A DNA stretch of 64,000 bases, from positions 299,402 to 363,401 of the forward strand of contig VXAA01003831.1 in the NCBI GenBank assembly GCA_013399115.1, read 5' to 3'. The stretch comes from Anseranas semipalmata (lineage: Eukaryota; Chordata; Aves; Anseriformes; Anseranatidae). The translations under genes and the position numbers were made by a program. Under the pieces are notes generated by a model that was not told the origin of the DNA, did not search any database, and was given only the letters and a program-made list of their open reading frames with translations. Positions 13,012 to 26,750 of this stretch are shown here, in pieces (within the stretch, counting starts at the first letter, position 1; the number at the start of each line of letters is the position of its first letter).

Positions 13012-15050
13012 CCTTTATTTCCATTCCTTTAAGTAACAAAACCAACACCCTTTCAGGTATCTGAAGTAGCTATTTACATTCTGCCAAGAGAAGATGACTA
13101 CCGCCTGGGAGGCTGGTCTACACCAGAAACTACCAGTCTGCATTAAGAAAAACAAGTCATTTACTTCCCCTGATTTAGGTAAGGATATTAAGAACACAAA
13201 TCACGTTATTTCTACCCCCCTACTATGGAAACAGATATGGAAAGCAGGACTAAAATTTCAAGAGAACAGGTTTTTAAAACAACATTATAAAAAAATTAAG
13301 AAAAAAAACAACACCCTGCAACCTCACTGGAATTTTGCTCTTTTTGCTTGTTCCACTACAAAGCCAGCATATGAATTCAATTTTTTTTTCAGTTGTAATC
13401 ACCACCAGTATAGCTGGGAAAGGCATCAATTCAGAATCTTTACACACAAGAAAAAAATCACTGGAAGACAGCTATACTGGAAAGCATCTGAAAAAGGGGG
13501 CTTTTACTTACTGGAAGCTGAAGTTTCAGTACACAGTATACCTAAGAATATAAATACATTTAATGAAAAATGACTATATTCTGATTTCTTTTGCCTACTT
13601 CTTTCTCCTCTCCTTTAAATAAAACTGAACTAATAGATACACCCATAAATAAGTTTTGCAGGACGTGTTTCAGAAGGGCTATGAAACAGGTAAAAGATTT
13701 TGCCCTAAAATTCTAACCACATCACCTCCCTTCTAAAATCGGAGCCTCCCTTAAGAGGATTAATAATTTTGCTAATTCTTCTTGTATTTCTTCAGAGATT
13801 CAAGTTTATTCCTAGTTTACAGGCTTTCAAAAAGGACAGTCACCTTAAGAGCAAGCTAAAATGAACAGCAGCAATTGTCCTTACTTTACTTCTCCTGTTA
13901 TGGTTTTCCATCAGGAAAAAACGCTCATCATCGTATATTGGCTTTGTCTCCTCTTTTTCTTTTTTGCTGTATACACACACAGAGTATTAGAGCACAGCCC
14001 TTCCCAAGACAGCCCTGACCGACTGGGGGAATAACCACCTTCAATGCCTCCACCCTGTCCAAGAACAGCATTCCCTGTCAAGCTTGAACTATGCCAATTG
14101 CTCAAGCAGTTTCAACCGATTGCTTAATGGCTATTAAAACATCAACTCAATTAGCATTTCAAAAGTGATATTTTGGCACAATTCACATAAAAGAATTCTT
14201 CCAAAGAAGTTCACTTAAATGGGCCTTTTATTGTTAGGACAAATAGCACACTCAAAAGTTAAGCAAGAATCATGTCAGCATAGCCACTCTGAGTCACATG
14301 CCAAGTGCCCTAAGACTTGGTTAATGATCTACAAGATCAACTGAGTTTTATCTGAAGATGATGGCTTGTTGTGATATGCTTTTCTCCAGCAAGAAGTAAT
14401 GGAAACTTTTGCTACAGGCTTAGTTTTATTTCGTACCCTCTGAGAAGGTTATCTTATTAGACACACACTAGTAGAAACTCCAAAATAAATGTTTAGTCAC
14501 AGCATTTTTCTGATGTGCTAAAGAAATGACTCAAAAGACATAGGCTTAACTCCCAGCACACCTTTAAAGAACCCACAACTGAAAATGGGCAAAAGTTTCT
14601 TTGTGGTTTGGTTGTTTTGTTCTTTTTTGTTTTGTTTTTGCTCAGTTAACAGTCTAACAGTTTATGAAGAGACATGATTTTAAGTAAGAGCTTCTCATTC
14701 TAAAGGCAGCTAAACTAAAAGCAGGTGCCTAGCAGCTTACACTGGTGCAGATCGATCCACTGTTATCCTTCAGAGTATGCCAAGTCACAAAAAAAAAATG
14801 ATTACTGCAGATGAAATCCTCTCACCCACCCCTCAATAAAATAAACATCACTCAGTCATCTTTTCAAATCCCATCAGAATTAGTCAGAATATTCACTTTC
14901 AGACAGAAACTTTTTTAATCCAGCCTTGAAAATTTTCATTCCGTAACTGGCAATGAAGACTTCCATGTACCAGTTCCCAAAGACAGACCGGTTGCACAGT
15001 TTATAGGTGGGAGAAGATCAAGTCAATGAAGGAGAGAGGAGAGAAAAAGA

Positions 15051-15093
15051 AAAAAAAAAAAAAAAAAGATTCAGNAAAAAAAAAAAGATTCAG
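15051..15093. other. Single-N join with duplicated ends
   Basis: An A run plus GATTCAG (ending 15074) is followed by one N at 15075 and then again by an A run plus GATTCAG (15076-15093). The same 18 bases stand on both sides of the N, as expected when two overlapping contigs were joined without merging. Confidence 0.8.
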
Positions 15094-18000
15094 AATAAAG
15101 CCAGAGATCAGCAAGCGTAATCCTCATTTGAGTCTCAGCTCCTGCATAACAACGATAGAATTTCACTCAGCCTTCATCTTGTGACTGTAGAATCTGTATT
15201 ACATGAAACAGCCAAAGAAAGAGAAGTTAATATCCCACAATTTAATTTGCTGCATTACAGCGTTCAGACTGCATTTTGGTAAGACTTTCACCTTCGTGAA
15301 GCATCCTCTTCCAAGAAAAAAAAAAAAAAAAGAAAAGAAACCACTACAGAAAAACCCTACTTTCTTCTCTAAAAGGTACTCCTCTATGACTTAACCCTCT
15401 TCTGATTAGGCCACAGAAGTCAACACTTTTTCATACTTGGGTTCTCTGCCTCTAAACAATTAACCATGCTTGTAGCTTTTTACTCCAACCTTTCTGTATT
15501 ATTCTACAACTAAGACTGGAGAACAGTGTCACTACCACTATGTGGTTACTTCAGTTCTTTACTACTTTCATCTCTACACTTTGTATGCTTTTCAGAGCAG
15601 CTCTTGGGCTACGGGACACCACAAAATATCAAGAGCTCAGCTTGCCATCTGCTACCAACTCAATGGACCTTGCAACAAAATATATATTGTTGCCCAAACA
15701 AAATCTAGCTTAGCAATTAGTCTATCTTCATTTGCAACCTTACATATTTGTTTAGTCTGCATATTTTTACTGCAATAATCTTTTAGTAGAGAGACTTGTA
15801 AATTGAGTGTCTTTGGACTAAGTGCATGTTCATGATATCTAACCGGAAATGCCTTCCCCAGACAAAGAAGCTGCATATCTCCTATATAAAGGAGAATAAA
15901 TATTATCAAAGAAGATCCCTGTTCTCTACAAGACTTAGCCCGTGAACTATTTTCAGCTTTTCTGGGGCAAAAGAGGAGCTGGAATCTGTTCTGTTGCGTA
16001 AATACAAAATTATTTTTCTTGCTGACAAGAGGAAATCAAAACTTACCCTTCTATTAATAAAACTAAGCCCAAGCTTCTGAATTCACAAGAATTTTAATTT
16101 CAAAATCAAAGTTCCCATAGAAGGACCAGTTTTATTCCACCAGCATGCTTTCTGTCCAAAGTTTTAAATTTAAATCATGTATTATTATAACACAGAACAT
16201 TTTATAGAAAAATGTTCCTAACCACAGTATCTAGCATGCTTTTTGCCAATGAAAACTTTGGGTAGCCCTGGCGGGGAGAAAGTAAAAAACTATTTGCAGC
16301 TAAAGATCCCATTGACACCTCTACCATCCTGAGTAACTTTTTCATTTAGCTAGATGAGACTTACCTCCCCCCCCGCCCCAAACCTCCCATTTTATTTAGT
16401 TCTCTTGATCCATGTGTATTTTTTAAGAGTAGAAAATAACCCCAGAAGCTTCAAGCATTTCACATATTTTCAGCTGTTTGGAAGTGCAGTGTCTTGTAAA
16501 TGAAAAATAGAATTGACCTTAGCCCTGCCAGTCCAGCAAGCATATCTTGCAACACAAACTGACAAAACGACACTGGTATTTATCTATTTCCCTACACAAC
16601 TGTGATGTTTCAGAGGAAGATGTTTTATCTAAACACTGAAGACTGGCAAAAGAAGTGAGGCGATGACAGATTTTTGCGACATTATCATTCTAAGAGGAAA
16701 CACTGTACCAGAACTTCAGCAACAACAACACCCCTACTGAAAATGTGGCAGAGCACGTGAATTAAAATTAGGAAGCTTCTGTACAGTTGTACTAAAACGT
16801 GAGCAGGAGTGCAAGGTTGAATTTAGAAATTTGAATTTGAGAAAGTAAAATGTAAGCATCGATGCAAAATTCTTCTGAAGCTTTATGTTTAAAAGACAAC
16901 TTCAAAGGGCTACTTAGAAGAATTGGTCGTTTGTCAGATGACCTTCTTAAGCAAAGATATGACTGGAAGAAAACCACGAGGAGGAAGAAAAACCTTCGGA
17001 TTTACTTTGGAAGAGTTCTGCGGTAAGCAATAGCACTGACTCCTTAACTGCAGCAGCAGAGCTTAATGGTCAACTCTTGCTCAGCGAAGGTAACAAAGAG
17101 GCCCGTTTACAGAAGTGGGCTTTGAAACCACCACAGCCGCATAAGACTCCCAGTTCTGGGTTGTGCAAGAAGCCTTTTCGCCATAACGCCCTCTAGAACA
17201 ACAGTTCGTCACCTCAAAGAAGAGTCACTCCTACAGAAAAGCAATTCATTTTCCACAGGACAAATTCTAAAAGTGGCTTGTTTTCTTTTCCAGTACCTGA
17301 AAACTGATACTTTTTCCTTAAATTTACAATTCCTTTCCAAAGAGGAACAGGCACTGCAGACGATCCCACCTCTGCCTGCTATTGCTAAGCAGAGCTTGTT
17401 ACCAGGTCCTTACCTCCAGAAAGGAGACCTTCAAAGCCTGCAACCCCTCCCAAAGTTTGCTCTTCAAAGTGAGAAGTTGGTCCTTAACTCAGATAGGAAT
17501 GCATGGCCGGGTTTGTTTTAGTACAGCTCAACCAGCCCAGGAGGACACTCCACGCACGTTGGGTATTTTATATTGCTCAATACGTAACCAGCAAGTTAAC
17601 TTGGCTTCCAATTCACCCAAGCAAACATTGATACAGGTGTGGTATTTAAAAGAAAAAAAAAAAAAAAAATCAGAGATGGGTGGGGTTAATTGAGATTGCC
17701 CTCCTAAAAGTACATCAACAAGCCCTCTGAAACCCTGACACTATTAGTCATTCCTGCTCTCCGTGAAGACAGTTAGCAAGTCAGCTTCTGCCTATTCCCT
17801 CACAGATGAGAAATGCTTCCTGTTTTTCTTCATTTTTATTACTGTTTTAAGTTTACTTAGGTTTTTCAGCTTCCTCACTGGATACTTGTTTTTGCCTTAG
17901 TTATCTTCATACAACTTTTTTTTTTTTAAATAATCAAAATTCCCCGTAAAGATTTTCTGAAGAAGAGTGACTATACGTACACCAAGTCTCTACAATATCA

Positions 18001-21000
18001 TACCATACTTTTAATGAGGAAATACCATAAACTTAATAAACACATCTTAATTAAGGACAGCAACACTTCAGAAAAGAAAAATAGTGCATAGTTTTTGAAA
18101 GCAGGTCCTCTGTGGTTTAAGTTTTGTATCCAACCACAAAGACACTGCAAAAAGTTCAGTCTTCAGACTTTTTCAAAGGTCTCCAGGGGGCTTCTACTAT
18201 GGCACCAGGGTACCAGAAGTAATAGTTTTTTAGCCTTCAGTAATCAGCCTGGAGGACATTTAGGACAACCTGGTCACACCTTCCCACCCTTCCCCACACT
18301 CGGAGGTCATCCTGTTCTCCCACAACAACATGGCTTTGTTCAGTACAGACACTGGTACCCTGGGGCATACAGAAAGGGCCAGTTGTACCCTGAATATATT
18401 GGCCATGGTTCTTTTTGGAGATAAAATTAATTACTAAGTCATACCTGGACAGTACCTTAAGTACTACTTCCATAAATCTTTTATCTTACCAGTACCTTTC
18501 CATGTTGACTGGGAGTAGGTGACAGGAAGAAGAGGGCTAAAATTTTTCCAAGTGACCTAGCTTTTAAAATTAAAAGTTAGTGCAAAACAGCAGCTGAATG
18601 CTGGTAGTCACCACTGTTCACCACTGGGGAGGAAAAAAAAAAAAAATGTACAAAATGCAACATTCAGATTCTGAAAAAATAGAGACCAGGTTTCACAAAA
18701 AAAAATTTTGAGAGCTGGCAGTTCTTGTTGTCAGAAGTGACCTTCTGTGTCATGTGTTTTAAAACGGAGAAAGGATTCCTGCACACATAATGAATAACAC
18801 AGTTGTCTGAACTGCATTAGGAAGCTACGTTTATCAGACCAAGAGCAGGCACCCAAAGACGGTCTGCCCCAGAAGATACTTGGTAAGTGCCTCCTATTTA
18901 AGGTTGATCTATCTTCTGGTGAAATTAAACCATGCTGTGGTAGATAACTATATGCTAGCTCCTGGTTTCTAACACTTTGATTGACTTTTAAACCAGCCTT
19001 CACTAGCAATCTGAAAAATAGTAAAGCCTTGCTAAATGGGTAGAAGTAGAATGAAGGATATGGATCTTGCAAAGTGAATGAAAATCTACTATTTTATTTT
19101 TTAAGACCAACTCGCATTAGTAACAAGCAACATAAACCTAGGCCCACTCAACGGACATTTTTAAATATTTTTTTTTCCAATATCAGTTCAGGCAGATTCT
19201 CAACTAGGAACATATGCAATTCATTCATGCATAATTTATCCTCAAGAAAATTGCAGCTGCTTCTGCTCATTACCAACCACCACCAGCTTTGATTCCGTTG
19301 AAGTCTTCCTCACTGGATGCCTCTGGATAGTTGCTGCCTGTCAGGAGGAGGAAGCTCCAGTGACCCGGTGGGCTGCCCTCAGCGAGTACCAAGAATGGGA
19401 GACTGTGCCAGATGCACAGCTGCCTCCTGGCTTTAACATCAGATGCTCACCACATTCCGATAATTTTATCATAGAACACAGGGCTTGTGTTTTCAGAACA
19501 TGTGCTGACTAAGATGAAGACATGGCTTTACATTTCCAGCACTTCTTCTCCCTTCCAGTTCCACTTCTTGCTTCTCTGCCTGCACTCTTAAGAGCATATT
19601 TAACGTTCGCTGCGTAGAGACATTAATTTAAGGATTAAAGAAACAAAAACCACCAAACAGGCATGGTAAAAACTGATCTAGTCTTATTAATGTTCCCCAA
19701 CCTGGCACAAAGGGAGTACCACTAAAAGCTGTAAACAACTCAATTCTGAACTTGCAGAGAGAACACGCTACAAGGAGCAATCTGCTTGCACTGCACAGCG
19801 TCTACCCGTCAAACGCTCGTGCCACGAGGGGAAACCACTTACTGAAAGGGAACTGACTACAGATTTGCATGCACTACATCCTTTTCTTTCACTGTTATGA
19901 AAGAGACGAGGCAGCATCTCTGGGTCACAACGTGCTCTGCCGCTAGAAAGAGGAGAGGCAGCGACTAGTCCGCTGCCACTGGGCTTCCAAGGTTTAACGA
20001 AAAACAAGAAGCTGAGCAGGACAGTGTGAAAAGGGCACACAGTGCTAAGAGAGGAAAGAAGATAAGGGAAACAATAGGAACGTGATACATACAGCTATCT
20101 GCTGTGGGAGGGAAAGGTCACGTCCTAAAGAGAGTCTGATAGAGTGTTTCTTCCTCCTCCTAAAAATAAGAAGCAATCATATGGGCAGGGGCCAGGGAGG
20201 GGTGAGCAGTTTGAGGCATTTTTGGTCTCATGAAACTAAAGATTTGTTTTTAAATAAGCAACAGTCTGTACCAGCTTTCCAGGAAAAAAAAAAAAAAAAA
20301 ATCAGTCTCATTATACCAGCAATTTTTTAAATGTGTCCCACTTGCAATGACCCAAGAGATTTGATGATCGCTCTTACAAAGCTTAGAAGATGATGACTCA
20401 ACTACATAGGACTTATTTTTTTAAAAAACTCTAAATCACTACAGATATTGTCATTTCTCCATTTTCTGAATAAACCAAAATCTTTGCTGTTTTTGACAGC
20501 AAATGGCAGAAGAATGGAAACATAAATAATAAACAAAACCACCGTAATATAACCCTGAGCCTTATTTCTTTGCAACTTCGACAGCTAATAAGAGAGGAAC
20601 ACCAGATTTGTATGTCCAGATGACAGACCTCACTACAAAGAACAGAAAGTGAACTTTGAGAAGTTCCACAGCATCAAGCACTGAACTGCACCCACCAGTG
20701 TCGTAACTCGCGCAGCCAGATGGGGAAGTCGGTCAGCCCAAACCCGTTTGGACACAGGAGGAAGGGAGCAAGAGCTCGACTGAAGGTCGTTTCAGCCAGG
20801 GCACAACACCACGCACCTATGTTTTCATACCGCTGTAGTTTAGTGGATTGGGAAAACGAGTGTAAGCAGGTATCAAAGTTGGTTGACTCCATGTAAAGAA
20901 ATCATTACACAGCCAATGACCAAATTTTAGACATTTATTTTCTTCTAAAGGCTGTTCCAATGTACCTAGCTTTTGCTTCACATTCTTCATGAAGTGTACT

Positions 21001-21480
21001 ACATTCCATTTACCTTCCATTTACCACTTCATAAACTGTTTCTTTGAGATGTCTAGTTTATATATTCTTACAGGAACAACATTTACCTGAAAGTCCAACT
21101 AAGCCATTCTTCACTTTGTAGATAACAATATAATTAAGAGAAGAATAAAATCTCAGATACTTAAATGTGTACAGTTGAATATATTATATGACTGAAAGTT
21201 CTTAAGTAGTCATCAGCTGCAAATGGTAGAACAAATATGCCCTGCTATTTCAGCAGTACTGAAAACCATTATTTTTAAACAAAGTATACAAGAGCAGTTG
21301 GAAGGCTGGAAAACACCTTTTCTCTGTATTTTGTAAGAACAAAATGTAAGAACAAAATTTGTTTGTACAAGAACAGTGGTTAGGAATATTAAACCATAGA
21401 ATGAATTAAAGGGAAAAATGCCATTGGATCAACTGGGGACAGGAAAGGCTGAGGGAACAGGGAGAAGTAGCCACATTAGA

Positions 21481-21521
21481 TACTTAATTGTTAAGTAACT
21501 TAAGTATTAATACTTAAGTTA
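21481..21521. repeat. Palindrome cluster: 26-base perfect palindrome beside a small hairpin
   Basis: At 21496-21521 the half TAACTTAAGTATT is followed immediately by its exact reverse complement. It overlaps a second inverted repeat at 21481-21497 (arms TACTTAA and TTAAGTA, loop TTG). The two share the word TACTTAA, so the whole block can fold in more than one way. It lies in RAB20 intron 1. It could be the remnant of a palindromic element or simply AT-rich drift. Confidence 0.9.
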
Positions 21522-24500
21522 AACTGAACAAAATTATTCCAATCTTCATTTCATTAACCTGGAGACCAAAAAAAAAAAAAAAAAAAGGAAAATGGTTACA
21601 TTCTCTGTAGCTGAGGACATGACAAGTTATTTTCATGACAGAAAAAAAAAAAGCAAAAACAAAAAAGAATTTGAAAGAGCTGAAAGTGTGGAGAGGGGTG
21701 GGGTCACTGATAACAAACAGAAACAACCTGAAAGCACAGAAGCTTTAAGTCACAGTAGGACAATTTCTGACTTACCTGTTTGAGTATTGAAAGTTTTAAA
21801 TGCTTCTCCTCCTGGAGTCTGGTACATGAAGTTTCCACCACGCTACAAACTAGACTGAGATGTATTTTTGCTCTAATGTACTTGCTGGAAAGCTCAATTA
21901 CACATTTTTCTCTTTTTGTTTTATATGTGAAACAGTAACAAACTGGAGCTAAGACAGGTCTCCAGAATGTCAGAAGAGTTCTTCCACGAATGGCTCCTCG
22001 ATGGCCCATGCAAAACCAGCTTGAACTCTGGTCTGCCTCCTAAGAGATGTGACAGATACATCAGAAGATCCATTCACAACTGATGATCTATCTCCCTTTA
22101 AAAACAACATTAAGAAGTTCTCTTCTGGATTTGTTTTTTCCCCACCAAGATAGTTTAGTAGCATTAGAAAAATCATATATGCTTATTGAGTAGGTTGTCC
22201 TAAAGGATGTTGTCCTGGATCTCCTGTGCTGAAAGCTGGCAATTCACTTATGTTGACAGTTTGTTCAAATTTAGACAAGAAGAAGGGAAGAAAAAAAAAA
22301 AAAAAACCAACACCAAATATTTCCTTTGACCACCTCTGCTCTCAGCAGCACCACTTACATAAGCTAAGATTAATCACATCATTTCCTAGGCCTGCACATC
22401 TTTGGGCACTGCATATGAAGTTATAGTTAACATAATGGGAACAGAGCAGGAAAACTAATTTATCACATCTTTGACACCTTTTGATCAAATCCCAGGGTGT
22501 CCTACCCAATGTTCACTTGGAAGAAAGCTAATCAGTCAGGCTTGGGAGAGAAAATCATTCTTTTTATTACATAATTTCTAATGTCTCCAAATGTATCCAC
22601 CACAGTCTTTCTTTGTGGAGATCCAAACAAAGGTTACTTGTTTAGATGTTTTGCAATACTACAATGTGACTTGGACAAGGAATTCACCTTCAGTTCAGCC
22701 AGTGAAACACTGCCACAGGAAAAATCACTTGGAAGCTCACATGGCCACTGGCTTCAATGCAAAATTGTGCCAAATAATTGTTGTGCACCAAACAACTAAC
22801 CTGTGATATAAGATGTGATTGCAGCATGAAGTAAAAATTCTCAAATTAACCTAAGTATCAGGAGCAGCTCAGCCAAAGCATTGTGGAGCTGGCTGTGCGA
22901 CTCCCTACCTTTGAGATTTGTGCTCCACAATGTGTAAGTGCAAGATGAAACAAGAAGGGTACTCAACATACATGAGCACTCAAAGTAATTGGAAAGCTAT
23001 ACAACTAACAGCTAGTTGCCTATCCTGCACTCATATTTTAAGCACCCGCTGTCACTTTCCTTCTGAAAGAAAGAGTAAAAGTCTACATAGTCACTACAAA
23101 AAGACACCACAACCCAGACTGCCTAAGTTCAGGCACCTAAACATACAATATTAATTTTAAGTAACTATTTGGTTTTTTCATTCTGGTGCCTGGTACCTCA
23201 GAAATAACCAGGACTGGATCAGCAAGAGTTTGATCAACTCATGCGTACAACTTTGTACACATTCATCCGTATGTTACAACTAATTAAGCTTTTTGCTGTT
23301 CTACACACCACTATTTACCCAGCTAGAGAGAGAATGATGTGAGGAAAAAAGGTGTCCCATGCTGCTCTGTCCCTATGTCCTCCCCTCCAAACCCAAATTG
23401 TTGAAAGAGTGTTCATAGACAGCTCAGGTATGCATTCGACAGCTACTAAGCTCAAAATGAAGAGTGCAACAGGGCATTAATGACTTGCTTTCCTGCACAG
23501 AACACCTATTTAAGCCTTTGCACACACCCTACTAGCAGACCAATTTACTGAAGCAAATAATTCAGGTCGTAGTCATCCTTCTGAAATTTTCTACAATTTT
23601 TTACACCTTGCTTCTGATCCACCAGAAGGATGAATTTCCATACATTTGCAATTTTTGTCAGCAACTTTGAAGCAAATTTGCCATTTCATTTCCATTGTCT
23701 GACTAGCCATTTCCCTCTTTTATGCCTCCCTCTCTCATAGATTTTGCCAGTATTGTCATAAAGCAGGCAGTCATCACTTAAACTAACCTTTCAGCTATCA
23801 AGTCAATTTTGACAGAAATATCTGGAAAATGCACCTCTTCCTTCAGTAAGCAGGGAAGAAAGGATACAATGACAAAGGCACAAGCTCTTCATTACAAAGA
23901 TTACCATGCTGCTTCAACCTAGGATCTGGGGCTTTAAAACACGGTTTGAAAATAGACATATTCAGTCAATTCAAGGACTTGCACAAACTCATTCATATCA
24001 GCCAAAGCCGAGAAGCAGAATTTTCACAGAAAGACGAGAACACACATCATGCACCGAAGACTAGACAAACATACATTCTTGTTCTCCCTTCCACTCAGAT
24101 GCACTTGAAAACAGTTAATATTAATCCCTGTCCACTCTTTTACAGTATGACTCTAAAACTCAGGCCTCACACTGGGCCAACATTAGAAAGCAAAGACAAC
24201 ATCTTTTGTCACAGAAGTTGAGGTGCTACTGAGGACTCCAAAGCTGTAAACCTCAGCTATGGCTGGATGAACACTAGCAATAACGCTGGACAGCTTTAGC
24301 CAGCCACAGATCTCAGGTCACCAATACAATTTGGAGAGTCTCATTGAACCACCAAGCAGCTTCCCACTTGGGCTAGGCCAGCGGAGTCACTTTGCATGCT
24401 ATTAGTAAATACCACATGCAAAGCATGGATTTAACGTGGGAGTCTGAATAGAGAAGTTACCACAGAGGTCCATACGTGACGCTCATCTTGGCCTGTATCA

Positions 24501-26708
24501 AATACAACAAGCAAGTGGCTTACCCTCCCCATAGCTTGCCTCCTCGAGAGTCACTACTAAAAATACACATTAGAAACAAAATTCCTCCTTCAATAAAGTG
24601 AGTTAGCCATAGCTGTACAAACAAAATTTGTTAATTTTGTCTTCCGTGCCTTGCTGATGTTTTTGTTTTCTTCCCACAGTTCCCTGTGACAAGATATTTC
24701 CAAATTTTTACTACATTCATGTAAAAAAGCACTTTCTTTCAGCAGCAGTGAATTTGTTACCTTTGACTTTACTTTTGCATCCTTATATTCTTAAGCTGTG
24801 GGACACGGAAAAATACAAGTTCCTTTGGGATTTTCTCTGCACAATTCGTTATTTCTTCATACTTTTAATCACCTCCCAAGTTATTCTGCTCTTCTAAGAC
24901 AAGATTCGTTTCAGAAAAATCCCCTAGTGCAATGTTTCACAACAACAAAACTACGCTTCCACGGATGTTTGAAAGCTAAACCTTTATTCCTGCTTCATAG
25001 GCTTTAGATGCAGAGCTCAGTGACAGTGAACACTCTTCAGTGGTTTTCCCCCAATACACAGGAGATTTTTCTTGACAGCTACCTATACTGTCTCTTTGAA
25101 CCTCCATTCTTACAGTTTCCTTTTCAAGATGTGGGGACTATAACCACACATAGGGAAGCCACACTATTTATGCATGAAGGCACTGGTCCTCGGCTGTCAC
25201 GGTTTTACATGCAACAATTATGACCAATTAATATGCAGAGGCCAATATCATATTCTGCAGGATAATCTTCCCAACGGCAAAAAGCAAGAAATCAGACAGC
25301 TTGGGGTCCAGTTACCACCTAGAGTATGATTCACAGCCAACAAACCTAAGACATTTTATCCTCTGTGATTTTCATCTCCTACCTTGTTAAGTACCAGCCT
25401 CCTGAGTGCAGCTACACACAGCAGCATTCCTCAGTAAATGACCCCTGATGCCCAAGACTCTTTTTGAGGTGATATCCTCTAAACCCCTCCAACAAACAAC
25501 CTCCTTAAATGCACCTCATCATACATTGATCACGATCCACCCTCAGCTACTACTCTGTCACCCTTTCACCTGGCTTGGAAAGGCTTTCCCACCTGCCTCA
25601 GGGTCCTCTTGGGCTTTGAATAACCTAAGTAACCATGTCATCTGTAGTTTCTTTTCTCCTGCTATAGCCCTCTACTTCCAAAAGCAAGAAACAGCAGAAT
25701 ATTGAACAGAATGCCTACTGCCAATCTTCAGCTGTGAAGCAAAGACATCCTTTAGACCTATTCTCTTTGTTTCATCATGAAGGAGGACCATGCGTCCTTC
25801 TTACCTGCAGCCCATCCGTATGTTGTTCACACCAGGTAACTTTTGCCTCTGGGGCACCAGGAAGACCACTCTATCCGGGTTAATCCTACACTCCAAAGGA
25901 CTGAGTCACACACCATCCCATGTTTCCCCAGGAACTTCACTGGTCACCTGCTCCCTGGGAGAAAAGCGTGCAGAAGGAATTGTGTGTCTACACAGAGGAA
26001 AAAAGTCAAAGTCAAGAGGCTCAAAGACTAAGTGAGGGAGGAACCTAACACCATTGCAGACCACTACAGTTAAACTCTACTTCTTTGATAGCTGAATATT
26101 CACGGAAGATAAGAAGTCAAATCAGTTCTCCCATTCAGAGAGTTAGCTTAAGATGAGACGAGGGAAAAGAAAGGGAGTTTGCTTTCCCAGTTAACCTTTA
26201 TGTTTCCTCATTATCATGCTTCATGACCCTCCGCGTGGTAAATTCGAAAGCCAGCCTCTTTCTTAAAATGCAGTCACAGCATCATGAAGTGAATTTTATT
26301 AAATACTTGTGATTAACTTACTGGCCTGCTACTTTGATACCAAGCCAGCAATACAGTGGACCCTGACCACTAATAGTTAAGAAACCTTGCTTCTGGGGGC
26401 ATCACCAATCTTGTCAGAAGAACAAATGTCAAATTAAAGAAACTGAAAACTCACATACAAACAAATTTTTCCTTTTGAAATATTAAGGCATCAGAAAATA
26501 CACCTGAAAACCCAAGACACTCCCACAGAATTGTTAAGTGTAAACACCGAGCACTGTTGAAGGTAGAGCAGGACCGAGACCCTCAGAACTTCAAGACACA
26601 TTTACACTGCCAGAGATAAAAGGCCACGTACCAGCTCAGTGCTGCACGCCGCTGACTCCCAGCAGGGAGTTTTGGTTTACTCCATAGCTGCTGTCAGCAC
26701 TGCCTAGA

Positions 26709-26750
26709 AGACAGATAGACAGACAGACAGATATACACACACACACACAC
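26709..26750. repeat. Compound (GACA)n-(CA)n microsatellite
   Basis: GATA/GACA-type units (26709-26730) are followed by a CA run (26734-26750). It lies in RAB20 intron 1. Confidence 0.95.

Noticed and set aside
13094..13573. 159-codon plus-strand open frame in RAB20 intron 1
   Set aside because: Lys/Asn/Phe-rich translation of A-rich DNA with homopolymers; chance frame.
17187..17200. Reverse-strand CTCF-like TAGAGGGCG
   Set aside because: The core fits but the flanking consensus positions do not.
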